From: Dermatemys mawii
Lineage: Eukaryota > Chordata > Testudines > Dermatemydidae
DNA length: 64,000 nucleotides
Direction: 5' to 3'
NCBI GenBank assembly: GCA_007922305.1
Contig: ML677366.1
Coordinates: 16,902,338-16,966,337, forward strand
The notes beneath the pieces are model-generated. The model worked only from the letters and a program-made list of their open reading frames with translations, did not search any database and was not told where the DNA came from. This document shows positions 59,967 to 64,000 of the stretch, piece by piece. Position 1 is the first letter of the stretch, and each line of letters starts with the position of its first letter. Both the position numbers and the translations under genes were made by a program.

Positions 59967-61302
59967 TACCCAGGGCAGCTGCCCCTTTTACCCTCCCCTC
60001 CCGTTACATTGGCTCAGGACTGAAGTCGGGGGGGAGGTTGTGGGGTGTGGTCTCCTGTGGGGAGTTTCAATGCAGAAGGGGACTCTGGGCTAGGGCAGGA
60101 GGTTGTGAGGTGTGGGAGGGACTCTGGGGTGAGGCCAGAGATGAGGGGTTCGGAGTACAGGAGAGGGATGGGACAGGAGATTGGGGTGATACAGGCTCCG
60201 GGAGGGAGTTTGGGTGCACAAGGGGACTGGACAGGGTTTCAGAATATGGGGTCCTGGCAGCACTTCCTGCAGCTCCCGGGATAGTCCCTGCAGTGCAGCC
60301 AACAGGTGCATTGGCAGCCACTGAGGGTCTGCATGCTGCCCTCATGTCTGCAGGCGCCGCCCCCACAGCTCCCTTTGGTCATGGTTCCTGGACAATGGGA
60401 GCTGCTTAGCTGGCACGAGGGGCGGGGGCAGTGCACAGTGTCCCTGGCTGCCCGTGCGCCTAGAGGCTACAGGAACCGGGTGGTTGCTTCCAGGAGCGGG
60501 GGAGGGAGATGGGGCTGAACACCCACCGGTGCCAGCAGAATTCAGTGCCTATGTCTGTGTTAACCCTACAGACAAGTCTAGCAGCAGCAGCATTGCTCAG
60601 CGTCTCCCTTCCATGTTAGTCTGGTTCACAGTCAAAAGTTCCCACAATACTGTGGCAACCCTCGATCTGTATTCTCTGAGGATGCCTCCATGGAGACCTA
60701 TGCAAGGTCATAGACGTGCAAGAACCATAGCACATCTCCCTGGTACCTCCTCTCGCTTCTCTCCGCTTGGGAAGGGTTAGATAGAGGGGAACAACAGTGG
60801 AGTTTGGGGGCTTGTTTCCCTTGCTTTTCTTCTGTTAGCTCTGACCCCTTGCTCTTCTCCTCCCGCATCAATCCCAGTAGAGTGACTGATGTATAATTAA
60901 ACGGTAACATACTAAAATGTGGGATCTTGGACTGACTCCATTTTATGTAATGCACTTGCTCTTTGAAGCCACATATGATTGAAAACCACCAGCAGCTGGG
61001 ACTGGTCCTACTGACCTTTCCTACACGCAGATTTACTTCTACTACTAGAGAATGTGGATTCTCTCTCATTACCTTAGCAGGGTTGCTCGTATGCATTTGT
61101 GGTTTTTTTCCAAAACCATATGCTGTGTTCCACATGAATGACAGGGCTCTGGTGGACCCTTGTCTGTAAAGCATTGCTCACATCCAGGAGTCTGACTAAG
61201 TTCTGGCTGGCTGTTGTGCGCTAATTGCATTTGTTTTTCTTTTTTTTGGTACCCAGCCTTGTCTACGAGAACCCAGATTTTTATTTGCTTCCACCCTCCC
61301 TA

Positions 61303-61324
61303 ACATCTCTCTCTCTCTCTCTCT
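61303..61324. repeat. TC microsatellite
   Basis: Alternating TC units, about ten copies. Confidence 0.85.
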
Positions 61325-62934
61325 GCTCTAACCCACTGAATCAGAGAGGTCTGACTACGTGGAGTCCTTCCCCTAAAATAAAGCCATGAAATTTCAATCT
61401 AAAGGAAAGTCCCTCCTCAAGGCAGAACCTTCCTGCATATCCTACACCGCACCCCTGGCTCAGGAACTCTAGCCAGGAAAGGTACCTCTGCAGCTTATGG
61501 AATCAGCTGCAAAAGACTTCCCATATCCACAGCCTCATTCCCAAAACATACTGTCTAGTTTCAGTTCCCTTCATCTTTTTGATCATTGCATTTCTTCAGC
61601 CTATTATCCCTCCCCCATGATTACTGCAAGTTTAGGGAGAATCCCAGTAGGCTTTGTAAGGAATCAGCACAGGGGAAGAAAATGAGGGTGACAGACCCGG
61701 GGAATTAAATTAGAGCCAAATTGGACTGTAAAATCAAGAGGTTTCCCAACTATTGCTCAGTATTCAATTTATGCCTTACAGTTTTCAGTGTGATAGAATA
61801 AACTGACTGCAAACAAGGCTCTCTTAAACAGATAGCTTCGGTAACCCTGACAATGTAGATTCAATCAGTGCTCTCAAAACTGCTGCCTAGAGTGGGAGAC
61901 TTACTAGTTTTTAAGTTTATTTTTAAAGTAAAAACTAGCTTTTCTGAACAGTTACTACTCCCCTCCCAGGTACTAAATATTATAAGAAAAATCATTGTCC
62001 AACAGATCTCCTTGTCACCAGTCAAAGCTGATGCCTGTCACTGCAGCATGTTCATAAATGCTGAACTAGAGAGAGTACCCAAACTGCTTTCTGGGACTCT
62101 CATCAACTTAAAGCCATACCTCACCTCCTAAAGCACACCCACAAACTGCTCTCGCATTTTTAAAAAATTCAATAGCAAAGGAGAAAATTGCTACCATTTT
62201 CTAATCAGCTCTGCCCACAGCCCCAGCTCCTTTTAAAAATGCTCAGATGAATTCCATCTACTCTATTCAATGAAAGTTCATCACCTCCTTCACAGATTAT
62301 GTTATAAAATGCAGACTCACAGAGAATAAAATATATTGAAATCATCAGGTGTCGATGTTGATTGGGAAGCCATCACTTGGCTTACAAAAGAGCTTGTTAC
62401 TTCCACTGGCTTTGGGAAGGTACCGCTTACCCTCTTCTCTTCATTTCACCGCCTTTTCTTTCCCTTTTCATACAGTCACTTCCTTATTTCATAACATTTC
62501 TAGTACAATTGCCCAAAAGTATGTACTTCCCCATGAGTTCTCAGTTCCAGTTTGGATTCTTCTGGCATCATAAGACAACATTCTACTTTGTTGCTATGTG
62601 ACCCCGCTGAGTTTCCGTAAGTTCTAGGTAAGGTCAGAAAACTGATTGTATTGCCCATCTGTTCACAATGTATCTTCCAATTCATAGCTGCCGGGGTGGG
62701 AGAGTTCAATCTTGTTCCCACAGAGATGAATAGCAAAACTCCCATTGGCTTTAATGTACGTAGGACCCAGCCCTGGTTTGTTAGCCCAAACTTTTCCACC
62801 TTGACAAAACTATTCCCTGCCTTCTGATTGAAGAATTATGCTGGTTGTTGTAAGTAGGAATTAAAACAGGGATGGGTCTTCAAACACCATTTTAGAGCAT
62901 CTTAGCCTGTAGTTTACACTCATGGCGGGGGTGG

Positions 62935-63175
62935 ATATCAACCTAAGATATACAACTTCAGCTACAGGACCTAACGTATTTAGGTCGACTTACCATGGCT
63001 TCTTCACAGTGCTGAGTTGACCGCTGTTGCTCCTCCGTTGAACCTGCCTGCACCTCTCATGGCGGTGGAGTACTGGAGTCAATGGGAAAGCATTCGGGGA
63101 CTGATTTATCATGTCTAGACTAGATGCGATAAATCGACCCCCGAAAGATCCATCACTACCTGCTGATCTGGCGGA
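62935..63175. mobile_element. Turtle-type interspersed repeat, decayed
   Basis: Words AACCTAAGATATACAACTTC, GCTGAGTTGACCGCTGTTGC, GGTGGAGTACTGGAGTCAAT and GATGCGATAAATCGACCCCC are arranged as in a very abundant turtle repeat I recall with AAGTCGACCTAAGATACGC and AGACGCGATAAATCGATCCC. This copy has lost many of the CpGs of that sequence. Confidence 0.55.
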
Positions 63176-63513
63176 TAATGCAGATCTGTTTTTTTAAAAC
63201 TTATTCAATTTACAATAAAACATTAACACCAAGAACCTGGCTAAAGATTCTGGCTTGCTGGCTAGGGAGCCCTTCTCCTCTGAATAAATCACAAAGGGTG
63301 ACACAAACACTGAACTTTGAGAAGTTCAAAATTCAGTGGAGATATGAATTTTGTAAATGATCTGTTATTTTGTAATGGACAGAACCAAAACCTTCAGATG
63401 TTGAAAATCTAGATCCAGATTTTGCAAGTTAATCCATCTTCTTCAAAAGGCATATGTAGTTGTAAATAAACATGCATCTTCTCAAATGAATACACACTTT
63501 GTTTATACAAAAT

Positions 63514-63519
63514 TTTATT
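63514..63519 (-). terminator. Polyadenylation signal of the right-edge gene
   Basis: AATAAA on the minus strand, 30 bases after the stop codon at 63549-63551, gives a very short 3' UTR. This supports reading the adjacent open frame as a real terminal exon. Confidence 0.6.
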
Positions 63520-63548
63520 TACTTTTTAAATAGCTCAAAAAAACCAAG

Positions 63549-64000
63549 CTACCATTGACTTCCTTCATCTGCAAAAACTGCTCTGTTCAAATGTGCAAAA
63601 ACTGAGGGTTCACTGAAGTGAAATGCTTCATCATCAGGCAGAGATTTTGTGAACTCATCTAGAGCTCCTTTCCTAGAAGACTGGGACAGTTGCAGAGAAT
63701 ACAGAAGACAAGCATTGATACAATCAGTGTGGATGAGAAGCCAAAAGGCCTGCAGGCCAATTAATGGAGAAGCATCTTTTCCTTTGGATAATGGAAATAC
63801 TGCAGGCATTGTCCAGCCCTTCAGCTGATCTGCTGCTGAAGAATGTTCATAGATTCTATAGCCAACCATGAGTAGATTACATTCTAGAGATGATACATAC
63901 CCAGAGTTATGAAGGTCTTCCCGAAAGGTAGTAAACAGCAATCTTATATCACAGGCAGAACATTCCTCTTTTATTCTCTTAATGGAAGCAGAATTCTCCA
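63549..64000 (-). CDS. Terminal exon of an unidentified minus-strand gene, cut by the window edge
   Basis: About 149 codons are open from the window edge to TAG at 63549-63551, followed closely by AATAAA. The residues include KRIKEECSACDIRLLFTTFR, LECNLLMVGYRIYEHSS, SPLIGLQAFWLLIHTDCINA and SEPSVFAHLNRAVFADEGSQ. Composition is protein-like: balanced, with hydrophobic segments spaced as in a helical globular domain and no low complexity. TRPM7 is the neighbour expected here in mammals, but this does not match the TRPM7 kinase C-terminus as I know it. No signal peptide or clear membrane span can be judged from a C-terminal fragment. I do not recognise the family. Confidence 0.65.
   Translation of the reverse strand, partial: ENSASIKRIKEECSACDIRLLFTTFREDLHNSGYVSSLECNLLMVGYRIYEHSSAADQLKGWTMPAVFPLSKGKDASPLIGLQAFWLLIHTDCINACLLYSLQLSQSSRKGALDEFTKSLPDDEAFHFSEPSVFAHLNRAVFADEGSQW

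Larger units (their letters stand above)
57724..63513. other. USP50 upstream region: repeats, possible 5' exon, no recognised gene
   Basis: A strong minus-strand donor (GACATC|GTAAGT, exon side ending at 58054) could mark a USP50 5' exon, but in the required phase it has an in-frame stop shortly upstream and no ATG, so it is not annotated as coding. The remainder holds a CR1-like fragment at about 59310-59440, GC-rich hAT-like sequence at 59560-60520, a TC microsatellite at 61303-61324 and unique-looking AT-rich DNA. Confidence 0.5.

Noticed and set aside
1..64000. CRISPR arrays, bacterial operons or prophage-like modules
   Set aside because: The window is vertebrate DNA; direct repeats seen are minisatellites, microsatellites and transposon ends, with no array of spaced identical repeats.

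Overview
The window is vertebrate nuclear DNA. It shows long introns with GT-AG splice sites, CpG-island promoters, AATAAA/ATTAAA polyadenylation signals, and many dead interspersed repeats. The repeat mix points to a turtle (Testudines): CR1 LINE ends, several very common turtle-type repeats (copies near 6960, 22503 and 62935) and hAT non-autonomous elements. That taxonomic call is an inference from remembered repeat families, not a database search.

Layout. (1) 1-10.5 kb: a CpG island at about 9.45-10.45 kb looks like a minus-strand promoter with an NRF1-like site and a splice donor directly after an ATG. Several candidate minus-strand exons lie to its left (about 8.0, 7.7, 2.2 and 1.9 kb), but I do not recognise the product. 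In other amniotes the divergent neighbour of USP8 is GABPB1; I see no ankyrin-repeat exon of it here. (2) 10.5-15 kb: repeats, including a decayed CR1 LINE. (3) 14.9-45.2 kb: the complete USP8 gene on the plus strand, with a CpG island and non-coding exon 1 ending at 15345, 19 coding exons from 24958 to 44727 (1111 residues) and a polyadenylation signal at 45211. (4) 45.2-48.5 kb: a short intergenic gap between two convergent genes. (5) 48.5-57.7 kb: USP50 on the minus strand, six catalytic-domain exons, first coding exon not found. (6) 57.7-63.5 kb: repeats and probable USP50 5' region. (7) 63.5-64 kb: the last exon of an unidentified minus-strand gene running off the window edge.

USP8 is a multidomain endosomal deubiquitinase: MIT domain, inactive rhodanese domain, SH3-binding motifs, coiled coil, WW-like region, 14-3-3 motif and USP catalytic domain. 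USP50 is its tail-to-tail paralogue and keeps only the catalytic part. Matching exon sizes (143 and 133 nt) and intron phases show that USP50 derives from the catalytic exons of a USP8-like gene. The turtle USP50 exons keep the Cys box, zinc-finger cysteines and His/Asp boxes.

The most interesting observations are a CpG-decayed second copy of USP8 exon 1 plus promoter inside intron 1 (16.9 kb), the unidentified terminal exon at the right edge, the unrecognised minus-strand transcription unit on the left, and a set of hAT elements that still carry perfect 8-bp target-site duplications.
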